NCBI RefSeq assembly: GCF_000421485.1
Contig: NZ_ATXC01000001.1
Location: 310,001-374,000, forward strand
DNA: 64,000 bases
From: Desulfurobacterium sp. TC5-1
GTDB taxonomy: Bacteria > Aquificota > Aquificia > Desulfurobacteriales > Desulfurobacteriaceae
Direction of reading: 5' to 3'
Positions 53,540 to 61,494 of this stretch are shown here, piece after piece (positions within the stretch are counted from its first letter, which is position 1; every line of letters starts with the position of its first letter). The position numbers and the translations under genes are program-made. The notes beneath the pieces were generated by a model that saw nothing but the letters and a program-made list of their open reading frames with translations, searched no databases and was not told the origin of the DNA.

Positions 53540-54979
53540 ATGAACACAAGACAGCTCTTAAAAGTGGCGGTGCTCACTACTGCTGCAGCGGTATCTTTTT
53601 TAACGCCTGTAAAGGCTCAGGTTAACGTAACACCTGAAGATTATAAAGTTGCTCTTTCTCTCCAAAAAGTTATCGAGTCTGTTGCGGAGAAGGTTAGACC
53701 GGCAGTTGTTGACATTACTTCTGTTTCAACCGTTAAATTTCAGCATCCCACCATTCCGCCTGAATTCAGGGATTTCTTCAGAGAGTTTGGTTTTCCGATG
53801 CCTCAGTTTCCTGATATGCCAAGAGAGTTTGAGAGAAAATCTCTTGGTTCAGGGTTTATCGTTAAAGTAAAAAACGGCTGGGCTTATATTCTTACAAACA
53901 ACCATGTAATAGATAAAGCCAAAAAGATTCGTGTAAAACTCTACAATGGAGATGTTTATACGGCAAAGGTTGTAGGGGCTGATCCTAAAACAGATGTTGC
54001 GCTGATAAAAATTAAGGTTGGTAATAAAAAGGTTCCTGTGGCAAAGCTTGGTGATTCTGACAAGATAAAAATAGGTGAGCTTGTTATTGCTATTGGTAAT
54101 CCTTACAGGTTGGACGGTTCTGTGACTCACGGTATTATTTCTGCAAAGGGAAGGCACGGTCTTGGGTTGAATCCAATAGAAAACTTCATTCAAACAGACG
54201 CTGCCATCAATCCGGGTAACAGTGGCGGCCCTCTCTGTGATATTTACGGAAATGTTATAGGTATCAACACTGCAATTGTAAGGAATGCTCAGGGTCTTGG
54301 TTTTGCTGTGCCCATAAACATAGCAAAAAAAGTTATGCACGATTTGCTTAAGTACGGTAAGGTTATAAGAGGGTGGCTTGGAGTTTACATTGAGGATGTT
54401 TCGCCTGAAGTTGCGGCTAAATTTGGTATCAAGTCAGGGGTTATTGTTACAAAAGTTATAAAGGATAGTCCGGCGTACAGGGCAGGGTTAAAGAGTGGAG
54501 ACATAATTGTTACTTATAACGGTGAACAGGTTAAAGGTGTTTCCGACCTTCAACTTAAGGTGGTTAACACAAAACCCGGTGATAGAGTTAGACTTGGCAT
54601 AATAAGGAATGGTAGAAGAGAGACAATTACCGTCAAAATTGGACAGATGCCACAACACGAGATGGTAGCTGATGCTCTTTCAACACTTGGATTGTCAGTT
54701 CAAAAGCTAACGCCAGAGTTAAAACAGAAACTTGGTATTCCGGACAACATTTCTGGTCTTGTGATTACGGACATTAAGCCCGGTTCACCTGCTGATGACG
54801 CTGGACTTAAAGAGGGTGACGTTATAGTCAGTGCGGGAACGGAACCTCAAAACCTTAAACCCGTGAAGAGTGTTGAGGCTTTTGCCAAACTTGTTGAAAA
54901 GGCGAAGGACAATGGTATTCTGCTTAAAGTTTACAGAAATGGATTTTCATTCTTTGTTGTTTTGAAGGCGGAAGAGTAA
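53540..54979 (+). CDS. degP: Periplasmic serine protease DegP/HtrA
   Basis: Envelope quality-control protease and chaperone. The 479-aa chain has a signal peptide (ending VKAQ), a trypsin-like domain with catalytic triad H122 (TNNHVI), D152 (KTDVALIKI) and S228 (NPGNSGGPL), then two PDZ domains (about 280-370 and 385-475). The first includes GWLGVYIEDVSPEVA; the second GLVITDIKPGSPADDAGL. It starts behind GGAGG, 48 nt after the NlpC/P60 gene. Confidence 0.95.
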   Translation: MNTRQLLKVAVLTTAAAVSFLTPVKAQVNVTPEDYKVALSLQKVIESVAEKVRPAVVDITSVSTVKFQHPTIPPEFRDFFREFGFPMPQFPDMPREFERKSLGSGFIVKVKNGWAYILTNNHVIDKAKKIRVKLYNGDVYTAKVVGADPKTDVALIKIKVGNKKVPVAKLGDSDKIKIGELVIAIGNPYRLDGSVTHGIISAKGRHGLGLNPIENFIQTDAAINPGNSGGPLCDIYGNVIGINTAIVRNAQGLGFAVPINIAKKVMHDLLKYGKVIRGWLGVYIEDVSPEVAAKFGIKSGVIVTKVIKDSPAYRAGLKSGDIIVTYNGEQVKGVSDLQLKVVNTKPGDRVRLGIIRNGRRETITVKIGQMPQHEMVADALSTLGLSVQKLTPELKQKLGIPDNISGLVITDIKPGSPADDAGLKEGDVIVSAGTEPQNLKPVKSVEAFAKLVEKAKDNGILLKVYRNGFSFFVVLKAEE

Positions 54980-54983
54980 TCTG

Positions 54984-55002
54984 CGGGGCTTAGCCCCGTT
55001 AT
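54984..55002 (+). terminator. Terminator after degP
   Basis: A 6-bp GC stem CGGGGC/GCCCCG with a TTA loop is followed by TTATTG. It lies 5 nt after the degP stop and partly overlaps the sigma-factor promoter. Confidence 0.65.
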
Positions 55003-55031
55003 TGAACAAGTAATTTTTAATATGTTAAAAT
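55002..55031 (+). promoter_or_regulatory. Upstream promoter of the sigma-factor gene (P1)
   Basis: TTGAAC at 55002-55007 and TAAAAT at 55026-55031 are separated by 18 bp, with TG one base before the -10 (extended -10). Confidence 0.6.
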
Positions 55032-55044
55032 AGTTTATGGGGGC

Positions 55045-55073
55045 TTGGAATTTCTAATTCCTTCGTATAAAAT
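55045..55073 (+). promoter_or_regulatory. Second promoter of the sigma-factor gene (P2)
   Basis: TTGGAA at 55045-55050 and TAAAAT at 55068-55073 are 17 bp apart. The spacer carries an inverted repeat, GGAATT/AATTCC (55047-55061), a possible operator. Confidence 0.45.
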
Positions 55074-55115
55074 TTCCCCTCTAACCTTAAAAAGGTTTTC
55101 TGAAGGAGTGTGATT

Positions 55116-56075
55116 ATGGGAAAAAAAGAGTTTGTTTTCGGTGATGATGAATTTTTACTTGAAAATATAGACGAAAATGCAAACCCTTTTGATGATACAT
55201 CTATTTTGAATGCTGAAATAGACCCTTCTCTTATTGAATCATTCGTTCCTGATAAGGATTCACTTGACGCCTTTCTTAAGGCTATTTCTAAAATTCCTCT
55301 TCTGTCAAGGGAAGAAGAGCTTGAGTATGCAAAAAGGGCGAAGGAAGGTGACCAGGAAGCCCTTAAAAAGCTGGTTGAATCAAACCTGAGGTTTGTTGTA
55401 AGTGTTGCGAAAAAATATCTTGGTTGCGGCTTGCCGCTTCACGATCTGATTGCTGAGGGGATTTTGGGACTTATAGAGGCAGCACGGCGCTTTGACCCGG
55501 ATAAAGGGGTTAAGTTTATATCTTACGCTGTATGGTGGATAAGACAGTCAATCATGCAAGCCCTTGCCCAGCAGACGGGTGCTGTTAAGATTCCCGTTAA
55601 GCAGGCAGTTTTAGTGAACAAGATTACACGCTCTTACGGTGAGCTTCTCAAAAAGTTAGGGAGAGAGCCGACGACAGAGGAACTTGCAGATTACCTTGGA
55701 ATGGAAGCGAAAGACATAGAGAGGCTTCTTACTGTTTGCCAGGTACCGCTTTCTCTTGATACACCTGTTGGCGATGAGGAAGACACAACTTTTAAAGACT
55801 TTCTCAAAGGTGAAGGAACTGCTGAAGTAGAGGAAAAAGTTGTTCAGGAAGAGCTTAAACACAGCATTGAAGAGATGCTTGAGCAGCTTACACCTCAGGA
55901 AAAAAGGATAATCATCATGCGTTTTGGCCTTGACGGCAACGATCCTAAAACTTTAAGAGAGATAGGTGAAAAACTCGGTATTTCAAGGGAAAGGGTAAGG
56001 CAACTTGAGACAAGAGCAAAGAAGAAGATGAAAGAGTACGCCCTTAAGAAGAAATTAAACGTTTTCCTTAACTGA
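55116..56075 (+). CDS. rpoD: RNA polymerase sigma-70 factor (RpoD-like, short)
   Basis: A 319-aa sigma factor with an acidic N-terminal stretch (about 1-40), region 1.2 (DSLDAFLKAISKIPLLSREEE), region 2 (NLRFVVSVAKKY, DLIAEGILGLIEAARRFDP, FISYAVWWIRQSIMQAL), region 3 and region 4 (TLREIGEKLGISRERVRQLE). Region 1.1 and the long non-conserved insert are missing, so it is shorter than typical primary RpoD and may be the primary factor in compact form or a group 2 factor. GGAG favours ATG 55116 over GTG 55110. Confidence 0.9.
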   Translation: MGKKEFVFGDDEFLLENIDENANPFDDTSILNAEIDPSLIESFVPDKDSLDAFLKAISKIPLLSREEELEYAKRAKEGDQEALKKLVESNLRFVVSVAKKYLGCGLPLHDLIAEGILGLIEAARRFDPDKGVKFISYAVWWIRQSIMQALAQQTGAVKIPVKQAVLVNKITRSYGELLKKLGREPTTEELADYLGMEAKDIERLLTVCQVPLSLDTPVGDEEDTTFKDFLKGEGTAEVEEKVVQEELKHSIEEMLEQLTPQEKRIIIMRFGLDGNDPKTLREIGEKLGISRERVRQLETRAKKKMKEYALKKKLNVFLN

Positions 56076-56080
56076 TATAA

Positions 56081-56103
56081 GGGACTGCTAAGGGAGCAGT
56101 CCC
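56081..56103. terminator. Bidirectional hairpin between sigma gene and rsuA-like gene
   Basis: A perfect 9-bp stem GGGACTGCT/AGCAGTCCC with a 5-nt loop contains the stop codon of the minus-strand pseudouridine synthase. T-runs are weak on both strands. Confidence 0.5.
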
Positions 56104-56819
56104 GTTGCTCTCTTCAACTTCTCTATCTCTTTGTCTGTTAAAAATCTATATTCACCTTCGGGGAGATTGCCAAGTTTTAAAGGTCCAAATGAAGTTCTGC
56201 GGAGTTTTATGACAGGGTGTCCCACCTTTTCAAACATTCTTTTTACCTGGTGGTATTTTCCTTCCTTTATTTCAATCTCAACTTCTGATGTCGTTTCCTC
56301 TTCAGTTATGACTTTAACTTTTGCCGGTTTTGTTACAAAGTCACCAAGGTTAATTCCCTTTTCAAGTTTTTCTATCTCTTTTTCTGAAAGTTTACCTTTA
56401 ACAGTTGCAATGTAAACTTTTGGCACTTTCCACTTTGGATGGGTTAACCTGTGGGCAAGTTCGCCATCGTTTGTTATAAGGAGGAGTCCTGTAGTGTCTT
56501 TGTCCAGCCTTCCGACAGGAAAAAGGTTTTCAAATCGGGGAATGTCGCAGATAAGTTCCATAACGGTAAGTTCTCTATCTTTTGTTGAGGTTATGTACCC
56601 TTCAGGTTTGTTGAGCATTATGTAAAACTCATCTGTGTGGAAAACATCTTCGCCTTCAACGGTGACGGAATCTTTCTCCGGGTCTACCTTAAAGGAAGGG
56701 TCTTTAGCAGAAACACTGTTTACTTCGACGATTCCCTTTTTTATCATCTGTTTTACTTCTTTCCTCGTTCCGTAGCCGCTTTCTGATAGAAATCTATCAA
56801 GCCTTATTTTAGAAGCCAT
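56088..56819 (-). CDS. RsuA/RluB-family rRNA pseudouridine synthase
   Basis: A 243-aa enzyme with an S4 RNA-binding domain (RLDRFLSESGYGTRKEVKQMI) and the RsuA catalytic domain. The active-site Asp lies in GRLDKDTTGLLLITNDGEL. The C-terminus GPLKLGNLPEGEYRFLTDKE is shared by RsuA and RluB. The other copy at 59257 is RluB-like, so this one is more probably RsuA (16S U516), but the target is not certain. ATG 56819 has AAGG upstream; it overlaps era by 11 nt. Confidence 0.82.
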   Translation of the reverse strand: MASKIRLDRFLSESGYGTRKEVKQMIKKGIVEVNSVSAKDPSFKVDPEKDSVTVEGEDVFHTDEFYIMLNKPEGYITSTKDRELTVMELICDIPRFENLFPVGRLDKDTTGLLLITNDGELAHRLTHPKWKVPKVYIATVKGKLSEKEIEKLEKGINLGDFVTKPAKVKVITEEETTSEVEIEIKEGKYHQVKRMFEKVGHPVIKLRRTSFGPLKLGNLPEGEYRFLTDKEIEKLKRATGLLP

Positions 56820-57723
56820 AGCCAAGCCTTCTAAGGTAGTCTGCTCTGTCTCGCCAGTCTTCTTTGACCTTTACCCAGAGTCTAAGGTATATCTTCTTTC
56901 CTAAAATTTGTTCAAGTTCCTGCCTGGCAAGTGTTCCTATTTTCTTTAACTTTTGTCCATTCTTGCCGATTACTATTGCTTTTTGAGAAGGTCTTTCAAC
57001 GATAATATCTGCATCAATGACCAACATGTTTGGGTTTTTATCGCCCGGTTCTATGCTTATCACGTTTACCGTAACGGCGTGAGGAATTTCCTGCGATGTA
57101 AGAAGCATTATTTTTTCCCTTATTATTTCAGCAACATACTGTTCAAGGGGCATGTCTGTTACCATGTTTTCTTCATAGTATTTTGGACCTTCTGGAAGGT
57201 TTTCAATAATTAGCTCAAGAAGCCTGTCAAGGTTTGTGCCTCTTGCTGCTGATATTGGTACTATCTCATCAACAAATGGGTAATTTTCGTTTATCTCTTC
57301 AATGAGTGGAAGCAGCTCTTCCTTTGGTACGCCGTCAATTTTGTTTATTACAACAAAAACTTTTGTCTCTTTTCTCTTTGTTTCTCCAATTTTGTCAAGA
57401 ATTTTTCTGTCAGCTTCTGTAAGACCTGTCCTTGCATCTATGAGGAAAAGTATTATGTCAGCATCCGGTATTACGCTGAAGGCCACCTCGTTCATGTATT
57501 TGTTAAGTTCAAATTTTTCCTTGTGAATTCCGGGTGTGTCAAGGAAGACAACCTGTGCGTTGTCTAAATGTTTTACACCTACAATTCTATGTCTTGTGGT
57601 TTGCGGTTTGTCTGTGACTATCGCCACTTTTGTTCCCAGGAAACTGTTTAAAAGTGTTGATTTTCCTACGTTTGGTCTTCCAAGTATTGCAACATAACCT
57701 GATTTAAAAGGTGTTTCGCTCAA
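56809..57723 (-). CDS. era: GTPase Era
   Basis: Ribosome-assembly GTPase for 16S rRNA and 30S maturation. The 304-aa chain has G1 GRPNVGKST, G2 KPQTTRHRIVGV, G3 DTPGIHK, G4 NKIDG and G5 SAARGTN, then a C-terminal KH RNA-binding domain (DIIVERPSQKAIVIGKNGQKL). It starts at TTG 57723 behind GGAGGGAAC. Neighbour rsuA-like also acts on small-subunit rRNA. Confidence 0.96.
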   Translation of the reverse strand: MSETPFKSGYVAILGRPNVGKSTLLNSFLGTKVAIVTDKPQTTRHRIVGVKHLDNAQVVFLDTPGIHKEKFELNKYMNEVAFSVIPDADIILFLIDARTGLTEADRKILDKIGETKRKETKVFVVINKIDGVPKEELLPLIEEINENYPFVDEIVPISAARGTNLDRLLELIIENLPEGPKYYEENMVTDMPLEQYVAEIIREKIMLLTSQEIPHAVTVNVISIEPGDKNPNMLVIDADIIVERPSQKAIVIGKNGQKLKKIGTLARQELEQILGKKIYLRLWVKVKEDWRDRADYLRRLGYGF

Positions 57724-57734
57724 AGTTCCCTCCG

Positions 57735-58562
57735 TTACTTGTTTAGAATTCTGTCCACGTCTAATTTAATCTGTTTTTTCAGCTCTTCAACAGATTTAAA
57801 CTTTCTCTCTTCCCGTATAAAGTCTATAAAGTCCACTTTTACGGTGGATTTTTCTTTGACCTCTAAATCCTCACCTATTATGTGGACTTCTAAAGTGGGA
57901 TTTACACCTTTGAAAGTGGGTCTTACGCCGTAGTTTGCTATGCCTTTGAAGGTTTTGCCGTCGTATTTCATGTTCACTTCGTAAACACCAAATGGTATTA
58001 CAAGTATTTTTTCTGGTTCAATGTTCACAGTTGGGAATCCCAACGTTTTTCCTATTCCTTGTCCTTTTACAGAAATGCCTATAACGAAGAAATTGAAACC
58101 CAAGAGGTGATTTGCCTTCTTAATTTGTCCATTTTCCAGTAGCTCTTTTATCCATGAAGTGCTTATCTTTTTTCCATTTTCAATAACAGGTGGGATAGAT
58201 ACTACTTTTATCCCGTACTTTTTTCCCAGGGTTTCTGCCGTTTTTACATCACCACTTCTGTTTTTGCCAAACTTCCAGTCAACACCAACCACTAATAAGT
58301 TGCAGTTACAGTTTTCAAGGAAGATAAAAAACTCTTCTGGAGATAGTTCTTTTATCTTCTCAAAATTTATGTTGTGAAGCTGCACGTTGAACTTTCTTGC
58401 CAGATATTCTCTCTCTCTTTCTGTGAAGAGCGGATTTTTGTTTCCTGGTGGTGGCCATATTGATAGAATTTCAACGGTGTCAGCTAACTTTTTTGCTTCT
58501 CTGATTAATTTCTGATGGCCCCGGTGAAAACTTTCAAACTTTCCCACTATGCATGATTTCAT
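57735..58562 (-). CDS. ribF: Bifunctional riboflavin kinase/FAD synthetase
   Basis: Makes FMN and FAD. The 275-aa chain has an N-terminal nucleotidyltransferase domain (GKFESFHRGHQKLI; ISTSWIKELLENG) and a C-terminal riboflavin kinase domain (GQGIGKTLGFPTVNI, VYEV, ANYGVRPTF, LEVHI). It is somewhat shorter than the usual 305-315 aa, mostly in the N-terminal domain, but all key motifs are present. It starts 29 nt inside deoC. Confidence 0.92.
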   Translation of the reverse strand: MKSCIVGKFESFHRGHQKLIREAKKLADTVEILSIWPPPGNKNPLFTEREREYLARKFNVQLHNINFEKIKELSPEEFFIFLENCNCNLLVVGVDWKFGKNRSGDVKTAETLGKKYGIKVVSIPPVIENGKKISTSWIKELLENGQIKKANHLLGFNFFVIGISVKGQGIGKTLGFPTVNIEPEKILVIPFGVYEVNMKYDGKTFKGIANYGVRPTFKGVNPTLEVHIIGEDLEVKEKSTVKVDFIDFIREERKFKSVEELKKQIKLDVDRILNK

Positions 58563-59193
58563 TGGCTATCCTTTCTCCGGAACTTGTCCCTATTCTATCG
58601 GCACCTGCAAGTATAAATTTTAAGACATCGTCAAGTGTTCTTATTCCACCTGAAGCTTTAACTTTAGCCTTCTTCCTTGCTATCGTTTTTAGAAGTTTGA
58701 CATCATCAACAGTTGCACCGTACTTTCCGTACCCTGTTGAAGTTTTTAAAAAATCCCAGCCTGTATCAACGGCAATTTGTCCTACCGTAATTTTTTCCTC
58801 TTCTGTAAGGTAGCAGCATTCCATTATCAGCTTTATTATGTGGTTTTCGCTGATTTCTCTTATTTGTGACAGTTCTTTTTCCAATTTTTGCCACCTTTTT
58901 TCTTTTACTAAAGAGATGTTCAGTACGACATCCAGTTCATTTGCTCCATCACTTATGGCTTTTTCTGTTTCAACAACTATGGAACGGAATGCGACTCCAT
59001 GTAATGGGAATCCGATGACGGTGGCTATCTTTTCGGTAGGGAGAAGCGTTGCTGCAAACTTGACGTGTTTTGGCAAAATGCACAGTGTTGCAAAGTTAAA
59101 CTTCCTTGTTAGTTCGGCACCTTTCACTACATCATCTTCCGTTGTGGTTGCTTTGAGGATTGAATGGTCTATCTTTGAAAGTATCTCTTCCAT
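58534..59193 (-). CDS. deoC: Deoxyribose-phosphate aldolase
   Basis: Cleaves deoxyribose 5-phosphate to glyceraldehyde 3-phosphate and acetaldehyde. The 219-aa TIM barrel shows IDHSILKATTTEDDV, the Schiff-base lysine in FLKTSTGYG, the second lysine in KVKASGGIRTLDD and the phosphate site AGADRIGTSSG. AGGAGA precedes the ATG. It heads the minus-strand unit deoC-ribF-era-rsuA. Confidence 0.95.
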   Translation of the reverse strand: MEEILSKIDHSILKATTTEDDVVKGAELTRKFNFATLCILPKHVKFAATLLPTEKIATVIGFPLHGVAFRSIVVETEKAISDGANELDVVLNISLVKEKRWQKLEKELSQIREISENHIIKLIMECCYLTEEEKITVGQIAVDTGWDFLKTSTGYGKYGATVDDVKLLKTIARKKAKVKASGGIRTLDDVLKFILAGADRIGTSSGERIANEIMHSGKV

Positions 59194-59204
59194 GGCAACT
59201 TCTC

Positions 59205-59235
59205 CTGATAAAGATTTAGCATTAGAAATATTATA
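59205..59235. promoter_or_regulatory. Overlapping divergent promoter region, deoC / rluB-like
   Basis: A TATAAT reads on the minus strand at 59230-59235 toward deoC, and CTGATA (59205-59210) with TATTAT (59229-59234) reads on the plus strand. The -10 boxes overlap, so transcription in the two directions may compete. Confidence 0.35.
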
Positions 59236-59256
59236 ACCTTATTGAGGGAGGAAATA

Positions 59257-59997
59257 ATGAGATTAAATAGATTTCTATCGTATGCCGGTTTTGGTGCAAG
59301 GCGTAAAGTGGAAGAACTTGTAAAACAGCAGAGGGTTACTGTTAACGGCGAAGTCGTTGATTCTCCTGCAGTTGACGTTGATCCAAAAAAGGATGTTGTA
59401 AAGGTGGACGGTGAGAGGGTCAGGCTTCCTAAAAAGTTTGTTTACCTTCTGTTTAATAAACCGCAGGGTGTTTTAACTACAATGGAGAAGGTAGAGGGAG
59501 ACAGGAGAACAACAGTAAGAGATTTCTTTAGAAAGTACCCTGTAAGGATTTTCCCGGTTGGAAGGCTTGACTACAACACAGAAGGTCTTCTCCTTATGAC
59601 AAACGACGGTGAACTTGCAGACAGGTTGATGCATCCAAGATATCACGTTCCTAAGACTTACATTGCAAAGGTAAAGGGAAAGGTTACGCTGGCAGAAGTA
59701 GAAAGGATGAAAAAGGGTGCAAAGTTAGAAGACGGTTTTATTAAGCCTCTGTCTGTTAAGTACCTTAAACCAAGTAGAACCGGTAAAAACACGTACCTTG
59801 AAATTACTATAGATGTAGGGAGAAACAGAATTGTCAGGAGATTTTTCCAGAGATTCAAACATCCGGTCCTTAAATTGAAGAGGGTTAGCATAGGGCCTTT
59901 AAAGCTTGGAAATCTGCCAAGAGGATATTACAGAGAACTTTCAAGGGAAGAGGTTGAGAAATTAAAGGAAGCTGTAGGTTTAAAAGAGGGGGGGTGA
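59257..59997 (+). CDS. rluB: Pseudouridine synthase, RluB-like
   Basis: A 246-aa enzyme: S4 domain (RLNRFLSYAGFGARRKVEELV) and catalytic domain with the active-site Asp in GRLDYNTEGLLLMTNDGEL, LMHPRYHVPKTYIAKV and NRIVRRFFQRFKHPVLKLKRV. The YNTEGLLL text and RFF/KHPV pattern match RluB (23S U2605). ATG 59257 is used, with GGGAGG upstream; a TTG at 59242 overlaps that site. Confidence 0.85.
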   Translation: MRLNRFLSYAGFGARRKVEELVKQQRVTVNGEVVDSPAVDVDPKKDVVKVDGERVRLPKKFVYLLFNKPQGVLTTMEKVEGDRRTTVRDFFRKYPVRIFPVGRLDYNTEGLLLMTNDGELADRLMHPRYHVPKTYIAKVKGKVTLAEVERMKKGAKLEDGFIKPLSVKYLKPSRTGKNTYLEITIDVGRNRIVRRFFQRFKHPVLKLKRVSIGPLKLGNLPRGYYRELSREEVEKLKEAVGLKEGG

Positions 59998-60009
59998 GCC
60001 CCCTCACAA
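59986..60009 (-). terminator. Terminator of fba, overlapping the rluB-like stop
   Basis: GAGGGGG/CCCCCTC forms a 7-bp GC stem over 59986-60005 and contains the rluB-like stop codon. On the minus strand it is followed by TTTT, so it mainly terminates the aldolase transcript. Confidence 0.6.
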
Positions 60010-60010
60010 A

Positions 60011-61390
60011 TTATTCAGGTTTTTTAGGGAGAACCTTTACAGGTTTTATGTATTCATCTGTGTATTTTTTCGTGTCGTAGACCTTAAGCTGGTCAAACAG
60101 GAATCTGAACTTTGCTTCTAATGCGTCTAAAATGTTTTCCTTAATGTCTGATGGTAGATCCCAGAACTGTTTCTTAAACGGTCCAAATCCTTTCTTTCTA
60201 AGCTTATAAATAAACTGTTCCTCCGTCCAGCCCTCTTTCCACTCGTTGCTGAAGTTTTCTTTTAAGTATGCATATATCTCTTTTTTCATCTCTTCAGGAA
60301 GGTGGTCGTAGATAATGTTCTGGAATCCTGTTGCAAGATGAATTTCAGAGGCTTTCACTTCAGGGAACTTATGGAAGAGTTCGTCTGGAAGTGTAGAAGC
60401 ACCGTGTTGAACGGCACCTGACATGCTGTATTTATTTCTTGCGACTTCGCCAATAACCTCAAGAACAGAGAAGTCAAGTTTCACCTTTGCAATGCTTCCG
60501 TCAGGAAGAGGAATGCCACCATGCTCTGTTCCCGTTTGAACGCTTATCTTGCTTATGTAAGGGAGATCTTCGCCGTACTCTTTTAACGTTTGAAGATATC
60601 CTTCCATAAAGGCTTCAAACTCTTCTGGCGTGGAGTTTTTTCCACCTATATGACCGATTTCTCCACCGACGGATACAGTTATTCCTTCAGGTTCTACCTC
60701 TCTTATAAATGCTGTCATCTTTGCTGTATTGAGATAGTTGTGATACTGCTGTTCTATGAGTGTTGGTTTTGAATAGTCAACTAATGTTGATGGGTCGATA
60801 TCTATGTTGTAAAAGCCCGCTTCAATTGCTTCTTTCGTGAGATCCTGAATAGCTTTAAGTTCTTTTTCAGGATCTTCAAAGTAGTTTTTCGCTTTAAACT
60901 GGAAGTGGTCACCCTGGATGAAAACAGGTCCTCTGTAACCTTCCTTAACAGCTGCTGCAAGTGCACAGGAAGCGTACTCTTCAGGTCTCTGATAGGTGTA
61001 ACCTATCTCGGACTTTGCGATTTCAAGGATAAAGGCTGTCATGTCCCTTTCAACGGCAATTTTGAAAATTCTTCTCATTACGTCGTAGGACATGCCTCTG
61101 ATGTTCATGGCGGGCACTGTAAACCACCTGTCTAACTTTTCCCTTCCCATGCCGTTTACGTAGAGGTCGTGTATAGACGCTGGAATTGCTCCAAATTCTA
61201 CAGCTATAGCTCTGATAAGCCATCGGCTAAATCGCTTTGCATCGTCCTCGCCAAAAACAGCAGTGTAGATGAGATTGTCGATTAGCCCTTTTCTAACGGC
61301 CTCTTCGTTGATTATTTTTACACCGTTGTCGTTAACTTCAACGATACCATCAAGAGACTTTTTCACCTCTTCCAGATTTAAAGTTCTCAT
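60011..61390 (-). CDS. fba: Class II fructose-bisphosphate aldolase-like protein
   Basis: Zinc-dependent aldolase family protein of 459 aa, longer than the usual 300-360 aa. Metal and substrate positions are visible: IQGDHFQF (Asp/His), SVGGEIGHIGG (Glu, His), EHGGIPLPDG (His) and QHGASTLPDELF (phosphate loop). The extra N-terminal 90 residues and C-terminal 80 residues place it in a long subfamily. It likely joins triose phosphates into fructose 1,6-bisphosphate in gluconeogenesis, complementing ppsA. CAGGAGG precedes ATG 61390. Confidence 0.8.
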   Translation of the reverse strand: MRTLNLEEVKKSLDGIVEVNDNGVKIINEEAVRKGLIDNLIYTAVFGEDDAKRFSRWLIRAIAVEFGAIPASIHDLYVNGMGREKLDRWFTVPAMNIRGMSYDVMRRIFKIAVERDMTAFILEIAKSEIGYTYQRPEEYASCALAAAVKEGYRGPVFIQGDHFQFKAKNYFEDPEKELKAIQDLTKEAIEAGFYNIDIDPSTLVDYSKPTLIEQQYHNYLNTAKMTAFIREVEPEGITVSVGGEIGHIGGKNSTPEEFEAFMEGYLQTLKEYGEDLPYISKISVQTGTEHGGIPLPDGSIAKVKLDFSVLEVIGEVARNKYSMSGAVQHGASTLPDELFHKFPEVKASEIHLATGFQNIIYDHLPEEMKKEIYAYLKENFSNEWKEGWTEEQFIYKLRKKGFGPFKKQFWDLPSDIKENILDALEAKFRFLFDQLKVYDTKKYTDEYIKPVKVLPKKPE

Positions 61391-61446
61391 AACTTACCTC
61401 CTGAGTTTTAAATTATTGGAATTGCATAGTCTATTTTAATATAGAT

Positions 61447-61455
61447 TGCTATAAT
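61447..61455 (+). promoter_or_regulatory. Extended -10 promoter of aroA
   Basis: TGCTATAAT is a perfect extended -10, 39 nt before aroA. An imperfect palindrome TCTATtTTAAtATAGA at 61431-61446 occupies the place of the -35. Confidence 0.6.
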
Positions 61456-61494
61456 TTTCCTCCGTTTATCAATCTATTTTCAAGGAGTTGTTGT

